Shown here: one piece after another, positions 1 to 7,838 of the stretch | Numbering within the stretch: position 1 is the stretch's first letter | Layout of the letters: each line of letters starts with the position of its first letter | Assembly: GCA_012798745.1 (NCBI GenBank) | Contig: JAAZMQ010000328.1 | Span: 1 to 14,201, forward strand | Direction of reading: 5' to 3' | Length of the DNA stretch: 14,201 nt | Source of the DNA: Bacteroidales bacterium | GTDB lineage: Bacteria; Bacteroidota; Bacteroidia; Bacteroidales; Dysgonomonadaceae | The notes under the pieces: model-generated | What the model was told of the DNA's origin: nothing | What the model saw: the letters and a program-made list of their open reading frames with translations, nothing else | Databases searched by the model: none | Position numbers and translations under genes: made by a program

Positions 1-1106
1 ACAGAGTCCCTATTTTCTTTCCCTTAAAATTAATATTGACCTTGTTATCGATACCTTTTCTTGTTTTTTTATCGGTTCTTTTCTCAAAGCAGAATATATC
101 ATATTCAGTAAAAAAGACAAATTTAATTGGAACGTTCTTGATAATTGTTCATGTAATATTATTTTATAGTTTCAATAATAAAGAAGAAGAGGAAATTCGT
201 AAATTTGATAATTTAGTTTATCAGGAGAAATGGGATGATATTATTGAGTTAGCAAGAAAGGAAGGAGTACCAAAAAACGATGAGGCTTCATTAGCAGTTA
301 ATCTTGCATGTGCTAAAAAAGGGTGTTTAACCTCAGAATTTTTTAAGATAAAAGGACTTCAACCGGTATTTGTAATTTCTTACAAACGACGAGGGATGGC
401 CCCATTTTTGGCAAGCGATCCTTATTTTTATCTTGGGTTGAATAATTTTGCACGGATGATGGCAATGGAAACCCTTGAATCTACTGTAGATTCCAAACTT
501 CCTGTAAGAGCTGTGAAAAGAGTAGCAGAAACATTTATCATCGATGAGAATATTTCAAATAGTAAGAAATATCTTAATTTATTGAGCCATACATTGAATT
601 ATTCAAGTTGGGCAAATAATTATCTCAGGGCTATTTCAGAGGGGAATTTATCGCATCAGATTCTTTCGCCGAATCTCAAAGAGATATGTACTCGTTTGCC
701 GAAAGAAGATTTTTTTTATAATGAGGGAGAGTTTCATGTTTCGCTGTTGTATTTGCTAAGAGCAAACAGTGAGAATAAAATGGCATATGAATATTTGATG
801 ATGTATTATCTTTTGGAGAAGAATTTCGATAGTTTTATCAAATTTATGTCAATTTACCCTTCGTTTCATTATAGTGAGAGCCCTCTTATTTTTCAAGAAG
901 CAAAAGCGTATATTCAAACTTTAACTTCTCAAAAATTTCTACCACTTAATGCTATTGAAATAAGTGTGAATGTTCAGGAAAGATTTCGGGAATATACTTA
1001 TGAATTTATAAATGGAGGAAATAAAAATCCATCAAGAATGAAAGATTTGTTTGGCGATACTTATTGGTATTATCTTCACTTTGGAGATTATCAAAACAAG
1101 CGTTGA
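1..1106 (+). CDS. DUF6057-like membrane protein, cassette 1, 5' end cut by window edge
   Basis: Function unknown. This is the C-terminal part of a membrane protein homologous to the genes at 2644 and 5999. The frame is open to the left edge (first full codon at base 3), so the TTG at 36 is not the real start. By alignment with the two complete copies, about 235 N-terminal residues lie outside the window. The visible part begins with the last one or two hydrophobic segments (through about base 170). A soluble, helix-rich domain of about 310 residues follows, with a TPR-like look, for example KWDDIIELARK near base 230 and MAYEYLMMYYLLEKN near base 780. It ends in the aromatic tail DTYWYYLHF shared by all three copies. 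The stop TGA at 1104 is 38 nt before the preferred start of the lipoprotein gene, consistent with one operon. The DUF6057 assignment comes from recall of the family's size, layout and tail, not from a search. Confidence 0.8.
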   Translation, partial: RVPIFFPLKLILTLLSIPFLVFLSVLFSKQNISYSVKKTNLIGTFLIIVHVILFYSFNNKEEEEIRKFDNLVYQEKWDDIIELARKEGVPKNDEASLAVNLACAKKGCLTSEFFKIKGLQPVFVISYKRRGMAPFLASDPYFYLGLNNFARMMAMETLESTVDSKLPVRAVKRVAETFIIDENISNSKKYLNLLSHTLNYSSWANNYLRAISEGNLSHQILSPNLKEICTRLPKEDFFYNEGEFHVSLLYLLRANSENKMAYEYLMMYYLLEKNFDSFIKFMSIYPSFHYSESPLIFQEAKAYIQTLTSQKFLPLNAIEISVNVQERFREYTYEFINGGNKNPSRMKDLFGDTYWYYLHFGDYQNKR

Positions 1107-1144
1107 AGTAAACATTTTTTAAAATTTAAAGATTGAAAAGAAAA

Positions 1145-2644
1145 ATGGTCTATTTTAAACGATGTAAACGAACCAAGAGAAAATTCACCCTGATGGTAAT
1201 TGTTTTTTCTTTTATTGGCTGTAATAAACTTCCTCAACTTTCAGATGCTTATGAGTTTGGTCATTCACCTGAAATTTTTCCAGATTATGATGGAGTAACC
1301 GTTCCATATAACATAGCACCACTTAATTTTGAATTGATGGATAGTTGTCAGGCTTTGTTCGTGAAAATTTCGTCAGCGAAAGGAGAAAATAATTTTTCTT
1401 TCCGTAAAAAGAAAGTGTATTTTCCTGAAAAAAAATGGAAGAAAATTTTAAGTGAAAACAAGGGCGACACGGTTTTTATAACGATTTATTCTAAAAAAGG
1501 AGATAAATGGAGAAAATATAACCCTATTCATTTCTTTGTGTCAAAAGATTCAATTGACCGAATGTTGGTTTATCGTAAAATTATGCCGGGTTACCAGACA
1601 TGGAATACAATGGGTATTTATGAACGAGATTTGAGTAATTTTAAAGAAAAATTGGTATTGAACAGCGAAATAATGCCAGGTACATGTATGAACTGTCATA
1701 CTTTTCGAAATAATGAACCCGATTCATGGTTGTTGCATTTAAGAGAAAATTTTGGTGGGACAATTATTTTTACGAACGATAATTTAAAGAAAATTCAAAC
1801 TAAAATACCCCAAACGTTTGGCAGCGCAGGTTTTTCTTATTGGCATCCTTCAGGGAAATATATTGCCTTTTCAATCAATAAAATTACTCAGATATTCCAT
1901 GGTGTGGGGAAAGTACGTGCTCATGCTTTAGACATGAAATCAGATATGGTAATTTATGATGTTGAAAAAAATTCATTTTTTACTTCCCCTCTCATAAATT
2001 CACCAGATGCGTTTGAAGCTTTTCCTTGTTTTTCACCTAATGGTAAAACGTTGTATTATGTGAGTTCACCTGCTGGTGAATTGCCTCAGGATCAAAGGAA
2101 AATGAAATACAGCCTATGTTCCGTTTCATTTGATGAGCAAAATGGAATAATTGGTAACAAGGTAGATACTCTTATTTCGGCAAAAATGTTGAACAAAAGT
2201 GTTTCTATACCCCGCGTTTCTCCTGATGGACGGTTTATTATGTTAACTCAGCTTGATTATGGAAATTTTCCGGCATATAATCCTGAAGCCGATTTATATT
2301 TGTATGATTTGAAAGAGCATAAAATGAGAGCATTGGATGCTTTTAATAGTAATGATGTTGAAAGTTGGCATTGCTGGTCGTCGAATGGACGTTGGGTCGT
2401 TTTTAGTAGCAGACGTCGCGATGGTTTGTTTATGGATGTTTGGATAGGATATATAGATCAGAATGGTGCTCCTCGCAAACCCTTTCTTTTACCCCAGAAA
2501 GATCCAGAATTTTATGATTCCTTTTTATTTTCATTTAATCTTCCGGAACTTATAAAAGAACCCATTAGTGTGTCACCTCATCGAATAGCGAAGGTGGCAA
2601 CAAAATCAAAAGGTCAACAAGCAGAATTTGATACTAGTCACTGA
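1145..2644 (+). CDS. PD40/TolB-like propeller lipoprotein with CXXCH heme-type motif, cassette 1
   Basis: Predicted exported protein of 499 residues, function unknown. A very basic N-terminus is followed by a hydrophobic stretch ending FSFIGC, where Cys26 is the likely lipidation site. Residues about 40-160 form a beta-rich region containing the family motif IFPDY followed by NIAPLNF. CMNCH lies at 181-185 (bases 1685-1699) and matches the c-type heme attachment pattern CXXCH. Four PD40/TolB-like propeller repeats follow near 230 (WHPSGKYIAFS), 295 (FSPNGKTLYYVSS), 356 (VSPDGRFIMLT) and 411 (WSSNGRWVVFSSRR). The C-terminal family signature is LPQKDPEFY. I chose the ATG at 1145; an in-frame TTG at 1133 would add four residues. 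The stop TGA shares its last base with the ATG of the next gene. Heme binding is inferred from the motif only; a small metal site is the alternative. Confidence 0.85.
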   Translation: MVYFKRCKRTKRKFTLMVIVFSFIGCNKLPQLSDAYEFGHSPEIFPDYDGVTVPYNIAPLNFELMDSCQALFVKISSAKGENNFSFRKKKVYFPEKKWKKILSENKGDTVFITIYSKKGDKWRKYNPIHFFVSKDSIDRMLVYRKIMPGYQTWNTMGIYERDLSNFKEKLVLNSEIMPGTCMNCHTFRNNEPDSWLLHLRENFGGTIIFTNDNLKKIQTKIPQTFGSAGFSYWHPSGKYIAFSINKITQIFHGVGKVRAHALDMKSDMVIYDVEKNSFFTSPLINSPDAFEAFPCFSPNGKTLYYVSSPAGELPQDQRKMKYSLCSVSFDEQNGIIGNKVDTLISAKMLNKSVSIPRVSPDGRFIMLTQLDYGNFPAYNPEADLYLYDLKEHKMRALDAFNSNDVESWHCWSSNGRWVVFSSRRRDGLFMDVWIGYIDQNGAPRKPFLLPQKDPEFYDSFLFSFNLPELIKEPISVSPHRIAKVATKSKGQQAEFDTSH

Positions 2645-4446
2645 TGAAACAAATAAATCATAAGAGTGAAAATAGTTTTTGGCTAAAACTGTGTGAAAAA
2701 GGTATTCCGGGAATTGTTATGGCTGTTATCCTTGGAGTTTTTATTCAATTAAAATATCAATATCATTTTTTTCTGAAAGAACAGATTAGTTTTTTTGCTT
2801 TTGATGGGCAGCATATTTTAAGTTATTTAAATAAACCTTCCTTTTTCTCGAAATTAGTAGCAGATTTTATTAGCCAGTTTTTTTATTTGAGAGGTACGGC
2901 AGCAATAATTGTTCCCTTGCTTTTTCTAATATTGTATTTTTCAATTAAAAAAGTAATTCAAAATTTTTCGGACGGCTCATTGGGTGGATTTTATGCTTTA
3001 TTCCCTACAATTTTGATCATTATTTTTGTTTTTAATGTAAATACAGATCTTACTTATTTCATATCTTTTCTCCTAATGCTTCTTTTATTTGAGGGATATT
3101 CTTTATTACCTTCAAAATGGTGGCGTTCTCTTGTGATTTTTATTTTGATTCCCTTCTTATATGCGGCGATTGGTGGTCTTGTTTCTTTTTTGGGGATATT
3201 GATTTTTATTTATGAAATAAAAAATAACTCTTATTTTTCTCTCTTGCGAAGAATGCTGACAGTTTTCATTTTAATTTTTTCATTACTTGTACCGTTGATG
3301 TTTAGGTATCATTATGCAATATCTTTATCTCAAGCTTTTTTGTATCCTGTTGATTATAAACTGGTATCTTTAGGGTGGATATTAGCCCCTCTTTTTTCTT
3401 TACTTATTGTTATTTTGCTTGCTGAAATAGAGGATCAGCAGTATTTTAAACTTTGTTTATGCTTAGTTAGTGTTGCATTTATTATTTTGATTGTTTTTGG
3501 ATGTTATACTCATGTAAATCTTAATCTCGAAAAACTTCTTGCGCTTGATTCTGAATGGTATTTTGGGAATATTGATAAGATATATGAGCTTGAAAATAAG
3601 TATGAATATAAAAGCAGTGCGGGTGCTTGTTATTGCAATTTGGCACATGCGGCACGAGGCGAATTAGCCGATAGGTTTTTTGATGTTCATCAGACAGGGC
3701 CCCAGGGATTGGTACTTCCAATAAGTAATAAGGGAAGTTATTTGCCGATTATTTTTGCCAATGAAGTCTATTTTTATCTAGGAGATGTGAATGCTTCGCA
3801 GCATCTGGCTCTTCTGGCAATGATTTTTTCTTCGAATCATTACAGTTCAAGATTGTTAAGAAGGTTGATTCAAGTAAACGTAATTAATGAAGAATATAAG
3901 ATTGCAGAGAAATATTTAAAAATTCTTGAAAAAACATTATTCCATAAAAAATGGGCTCATAATTTACTGTTGATGCTTAATGATAATGATGAAGAAAAGA
4001 TTTCCTACATATCATGGGTGAGAGACAAAAGACTTAATGTGCCAACAAAAGAGGATCTTCGTCAGACCAATGATTGTGTTAAGGCTTTTGAATTATTATT
4101 GGAGAGAAATCCTGAAAACTTGGATGCACTTCATTATAAGTTGTGCTATCATTTGTTAGGAAAGGAAGTTGAAGCATTTGCAAATACATTCTTTCAATTC
4201 CGAGAGATATTGCTTCGAGTAAGAGTACCAAAACTGTATCAAGAGGCACTCGTTATATATTATATTAATAAACCCGATCTGGAATTATGGTCGCAGATTC
4301 CTGTTAAACCAGCTATACTAAAGAAATTTATAGAATATAATAACTTGTATGTGCATTATCAGGGTGAAGGAAGAAAATTAGAGAAAAATTTTAAAAACAC
4401 GTATTGGTTTTATTATCATTATGCAAAAGCGGAAAAAGAAGAATAA
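2644..4446 (+). CDS. DUF6057-like polytopic membrane protein, cassette 2
   Basis: Complete 600-residue protein of unknown function. The first half (about 23-290) holds roughly nine strongly hydrophobic segments, such as IVMAVILGVFIQL near 25, AAIIVPLLFLILYF near 86 and VAFIILIVFGCY near 277. From about residue 297 it is soluble and helical, with TPR-like stretches such as YKIAEKYLKILEKT near 420. The tail NTYWFYYHY is shared with the copies ending at 1106 and 7807. I see no tryptophan-rich WWD signature, so it is not a recognisable CcsA/CcmC heme-handling protein. The start ATG overlaps the upstream stop (TGATG), and the end overlaps the next lipoprotein gene by 26 nt, so translational coupling on both sides is likely. 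This copy is more diverged from copies 1 and 3 than they are from each other. The DUF6057 name is by recall. Confidence 0.87.
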   Translation: MKQINHKSENSFWLKLCEKGIPGIVMAVILGVFIQLKYQYHFFLKEQISFFAFDGQHILSYLNKPSFFSKLVADFISQFFYLRGTAAIIVPLLFLILYFSIKKVIQNFSDGSLGGFYALFPTILIIIFVFNVNTDLTYFISFLLMLLLFEGYSLLPSKWWRSLVIFILIPFLYAAIGGLVSFLGILIFIYEIKNNSYFSLLRRMLTVFILIFSLLVPLMFRYHYAISLSQAFLYPVDYKLVSLGWILAPLFSLLIVILLAEIEDQQYFKLCLCLVSVAFIILIVFGCYTHVNLNLEKLLALDSEWYFGNIDKIYELENKYEYKSSAGACYCNLAHAARGELADRFFDVHQTGPQGLVLPISNKGSYLPIIFANEVYFYLGDVNASQHLALLAMIFSSNHYSSRLLRRLIQVNVINEEYKIAEKYLKILEKTLFHKKWAHNLLLMLNDNDEEKISYISWVRDKRLNVPTKEDLRQTNDCVKAFELLLERNPENLDALHYKLCYHLLGKEVEAFANTFFQFREILLRVRVPKLYQEALVIYYINKPDLELWSQIPVKPAILKKFIEYNNLYVHYQGEGRKLEKNFKNTYWFYYHYAKAEKEE

Positions 4447-5923
4447 AATATTGCCTGTTTGTTTTAGTTGCTTGTTGCTGATCGTCGGTGTTTGTTGCTC
4501 AAAATCTGATTTTTCGAAAGCGATTCAAGTTAGTTGTGAACCATTTATATATCCTGATTACACCGATATCGTCATCCCACCTAATATTGCTCCCCTTAAT
4601 TTTATGGTAAGCGATTCTTTTGATAGAGTTATCGCAACTTTGAAAGGGACAAAAGGTGAAATGCAAGTGAAAGGAAGACGAAAAATTTCTTTTAAAGACC
4701 ATTTTTTCAAGGTTTTTTTAGAAGAAAATAAGGGTGACACTATTTGGATTGAAGTTGCTGCCAGAAAAGATGGAAAATGGATAAAATATTCACCTTTTTT
4801 CTGGTTTGTGGCTAATGAACCCATTGATCCGTGGTTGACTTATCGACTTATTGAACCAGGCTATGAAGTTTGGAATAAGATTAATATTAGTTTGAGGAAC
4901 GTTACCAATTTTCAAGTGAAAGTAATAGCTGATAATAACATGGCGGATAATGCCTGTATGAATTGCCATACGGCAAACAAGCAAAACCCGGAGATGTCTT
5001 TTTTTCATATAAGGCATTCTAAAAGAGGTGGTACCATTGTCAATGAAAGAGGACATTTGCGAAAAATTAATACCACTAGTGATAAAACGATTTCGGCAGG
5101 AGTATATGGTAGTTGGCATCCAAGAGGAAGATTTATTGCATTTTCGACTAATATTATTGTCCCCGCATTTTATTCAGTGCCTCATAAAAAGATGGAAGTA
5201 TATGATGCAACTTCCGATTTGGTAATTTTGGACTTAAAACGTAATGAAATCTTCTCTGGGGAAGCAATCAGTCAAGAAGGAAAGTTTGAAACATTTCCGG
5301 AATTTTCAGCTGATGGGAAAAGATTGTTTTTTTGTGTTGCTGACTCCGTTAAGTTGCCAGACGATTATAAATTTCTCAAATATAATCTTTGTGTTGTTGA
5401 TTTTGATACTGCAAGTCGTACTTTTGGGGAGAAGGTGGATACGATTTTTTCAGCAGATCGTTATAATAAAACAGTAAGTGAGCCTCGTGTTTCACCCGAT
5501 GGGAAATATATTTTGGTTACTGTTTTTGATTATGGAACTTTTCCCATTTGGCATTCAGAAGCAAAATTGAATTTGATTGATCTTAAAACAGGGGAAATTA
5601 ATCCCTTGCCAGATGTCAATAATAATAATAAGAAATATTCAAATTCTTATCATTGTTGGTCATCAAATAGTAGATGGATTGTTTTTGCAAGTAAGCGGGA
5701 AAATGGACTTTACGGTATGCCCTATTTCGCATATATTGACAAAAAGGGGCAAGGGCATAAATCTTTTGTTCTTCCTCAACGAAATCCCGAATTTTATGGT
5801 TACTTTTATAAATCTTTTAATATTCCAGAACTTTTTGCTGTTCAACCGAATTTTGGGGTAGCGGATATAGAGAGAATTTTCAAAGAACCGGCAGAAAAAG
5901 TGACTTTTATTGGGGGGAGATAA
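4421..5923 (+). CDS. PD40/TolB-like propeller lipoprotein with CXXCH heme-type motif, cassette 2
   Basis: Predicted exported protein of 500 residues, function unknown. The N-terminus is lysine-rich, then a hydrophobic core ends in VGVCC. Cys25 or Cys26 may be lipidated, though the lipobox is poor. Family motifs are IYPDY then NIAPLNF in the N-terminal beta-rich region, CMNCH at 179-183 (bases 4955-4969), and propeller repeats WHPRGRFIAFS, FSADGKRLFFC, VSPDGKYILVT and WSSNSRWIVFASKR. The closing signature is LPQRNPEFY. The sequence before the heme-type motif is DNA rather than the PGT of the other two copies, one sign that this is the outlier. The ATG at 4421 lies inside the end of the upstream membrane gene in another frame, a 26-nt overlap that favours coupled translation. 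The motif supports covalent heme c, but this has not been shown. Confidence 0.85.
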   Translation: MQKRKKKNKILPVCFSCLLLIVGVCCSKSDFSKAIQVSCEPFIYPDYTDIVIPPNIAPLNFMVSDSFDRVIATLKGTKGEMQVKGRRKISFKDHFFKVFLEENKGDTIWIEVAARKDGKWIKYSPFFWFVANEPIDPWLTYRLIEPGYEVWNKINISLRNVTNFQVKVIADNNMADNACMNCHTANKQNPEMSFFHIRHSKRGGTIVNERGHLRKINTTSDKTISAGVYGSWHPRGRFIAFSTNIIVPAFYSVPHKKMEVYDATSDLVILDLKRNEIFSGEAISQEGKFETFPEFSADGKRLFFCVADSVKLPDDYKFLKYNLCVVDFDTASRTFGEKVDTIFSADRYNKTVSEPRVSPDGKYILVTVFDYGTFPIWHSEAKLNLIDLKTGEINPLPDVNNNNKKYSNSYHCWSSNSRWIVFASKRENGLYGMPYFAYIDKKGQGHKSFVLPQRNPEFYGYFYKSFNIPELFAVQPNFGVADIERIFKEPAEKVTFIGGR

Positions 5924-5998
5924 ATTATTTCAATGCAATAATTTTAATTTATAATAAAAGTATAATAATAGTAAAAAGCAAATAAAACTTTTTTACCC

Positions 5999-7807
5999 AT
6001 GAAAATCCAGCAAAACGAGAGATTTTCTCATTTTAAAAAATATTATAAGCAATATTTGCTTCTTTTATTTAGTCTGTTAGTATTTGGCTATTGGCAGTTT
6101 GGATTTCCTTATATGTTGTTTTTCCAGGAACCACTTCAATTGTTTCTCTGCAGCTTCGATTATTTTATTAAATCTGTTAGTACTGCGGGTGGCTTAGCAA
6201 GGTATCTTGGAGAATTTTTTACGCAATTTTATGTTTTACCGCTAGGAGGCCCTTTAGTTTTATTGCTTTGGCTTGTTGCTTTACAGCAACTGACGTGGCT
6301 TCTTTTCCAGAAAGTAAGTTTTAAAGATAATCATTTTTATTTATTAAGTTTTTTGCCTTCACTCTGGTATTGCACCATTTTGAGTGAAGAATTCTATCTT
6401 TTAAGCGGGCTTATTTCAGTTGTAATAGCGATGGTTGGAGTTTTGCTTTACGTAAGCATTAAAAATTTTAAAGTTCGATCTTTGGCAGGCATTTTATTGA
6501 TCCCTCTGATTTATTTCGTTGCAGGGGGGAGCTATATACTGTTTACGTTATCCATTTTTGTTTATGAGGTAGTAGTATTCCGCAAAAGGGATATTGCTAT
6601 AAGGGGAATATTTTGGCTGTGTCTGCTATTTGATTTTCTTATTGCAATTGTTTTACCTTTATTTTACCGTATGTATTTTGATCCTGTTCCTGTTTTACAG
6701 GCTTATATTACGGAACATTTTCATAAAATATCTACTGTTTTTCCTTTCCCTGTTGTGCTCATATGGCTATTTGTCCCTTTTGCACTTATAGTAATATTTT
6801 GGGTTGGCAATGAAGAAATAAAAAAAACGAAGAAAATCGTTTTATATGGTGTTCAAGTATTATTATTGTTTTTAGCTGGTTATGGAGGTTACATTTTTTT
6901 TGCAAATCCAAAGGCTGAATATATTAAAAAATTTGATTACTACGTACGACATGAAAATTGGGAAAAGGTTGTTTCTCTTGCAAAAAAGAAACTTCCTCGT
7001 AATGGTTTTGCTGTTAATTACCTGAATCTTGCTCTAGCTAAAACCAATCAGTTAGGCGATCGTTTATTTCGGTTTGAGCAGATGGGAAAGGTGGGATTGT
7101 TCCTTCCTTACGAGAGAGAAATGTTGAGTGCCATGTTGGGAAATGAAACTTATTATCAAATTGGCTTGGTGAATGTTTCACAACAATATGTTTTTGAAGC
7201 AACTGAATCGATGCCCGATTTAAGGAAATCGACACGTTCTTTAAAAAGATTAACTGATGTAGCAATTATCAATGGTCAATATGAATTAGCTAATAAATAT
7301 ATTCAATTACTAAAGAAAACGCCATTTTATAAAAATTGGGCTAAAGAAGCCGAAACTTATCTTTATCATGAAGACAAAATAAATAATCATCCCGATTGGG
7401 GGGAAAAGAGACGATTAAGACCTCTTCAAGATTATTTTTTTTCAGTTGAAAACATTGATCAGATTTTGCTCGCTTTACTACAAGATCGTCCCCAACATAA
7501 AATGGCTTATGAATATTTGATGTCGTATTATTTGTTAAATAAAGATATTACATCGTTTATGGAATATGTTGATTTGGGATATAATATTCATTATAAATAT
7601 CTCCCTGTAGCATTTCAGGAAGCTGTTCTGTATGTTCTAGCGTTAAAATCGCGCGAAGCTGTTGAAAATAATAATTTTCCTATTGAAGATGCAACAAAAG
7701 ATAGACTATATCGCTATATCGCTATTTATACTCAATATCCAAATGCTAGGGAATTGTTAAAAAAAGATTTTTCTCATACTTTTTGGTATTACTACCATTA
7801 CAAATAA
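5999..7807 (+). CDS. DUF6057-like polytopic membrane protein, cassette 3
   Basis: Complete 602-residue protein of unknown function with the same layout as the copy at 2644. About nine hydrophobic segments lie between residues 18 and 300, then a soluble helical C-terminal domain runs from about 302 (NPKAEYIKKFDYY). TPR-like elements include ENWEKVVSLAKKK near 318, LANKYIQLLKK near 427 and MAYEYLMSYYLLNKD near 503. The last closely resembles MAYEYLMMYYLLEKN of the cassette 1 copy. The tail is HTFWYYYHYK. The ATG at 5999 is 75 nt after the preceding stop. That gap is almost pure A/T, so this cassette may have its own promoter, but no convincing Bacteroidota promoter motif stands out. The next gene starts 31 nt downstream. 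The DUF6057 assignment is by recall of family features. Confidence 0.87.
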   Translation: MKIQQNERFSHFKKYYKQYLLLLFSLLVFGYWQFGFPYMLFFQEPLQLFLCSFDYFIKSVSTAGGLARYLGEFFTQFYVLPLGGPLVLLLWLVALQQLTWLLFQKVSFKDNHFYLLSFLPSLWYCTILSEEFYLLSGLISVVIAMVGVLLYVSIKNFKVRSLAGILLIPLIYFVAGGSYILFTLSIFVYEVVVFRKRDIAIRGIFWLCLLFDFLIAIVLPLFYRMYFDPVPVLQAYITEHFHKISTVFPFPVVLIWLFVPFALIVIFWVGNEEIKKTKKIVLYGVQVLLLFLAGYGGYIFFANPKAEYIKKFDYYVRHENWEKVVSLAKKKLPRNGFAVNYLNLALAKTNQLGDRLFRFEQMGKVGLFLPYEREMLSAMLGNETYYQIGLVNVSQQYVFEATESMPDLRKSTRSLKRLTDVAIINGQYELANKYIQLLKKTPFYKNWAKEAETYLYHEDKINNHPDWGEKRRLRPLQDYFFSVENIDQILLALLQDRPQHKMAYEYLMSYYLLNKDITSFMEYVDLGYNIHYKYLPVAFQEAVLYVLALKSREAVENNNFPIEDATKDRLYRYIAIYTQYPNARELLKKDFSHTFWYYYHYK

Positions 7808-7838
7808 CTTTTTCATCATGCCCTGAATAGAAAAAATT

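Noticed and set aside
36..38. TTG as start codon of the first gene
   Set aside because: The frame continues open to base 3, and homologous copies have about 235 more residues upstream, so the gene is simply cut by the window edge.
2644..4446. Membrane protein as a CcsA/CcmC-type cytochrome c maturation factor, suggested by its CXXCH neighbour
   Set aside because: No tryptophan-rich WWD motif or matching conserved histidines are visible in either complete copy, and the C-terminal TPR-like domain does not fit.
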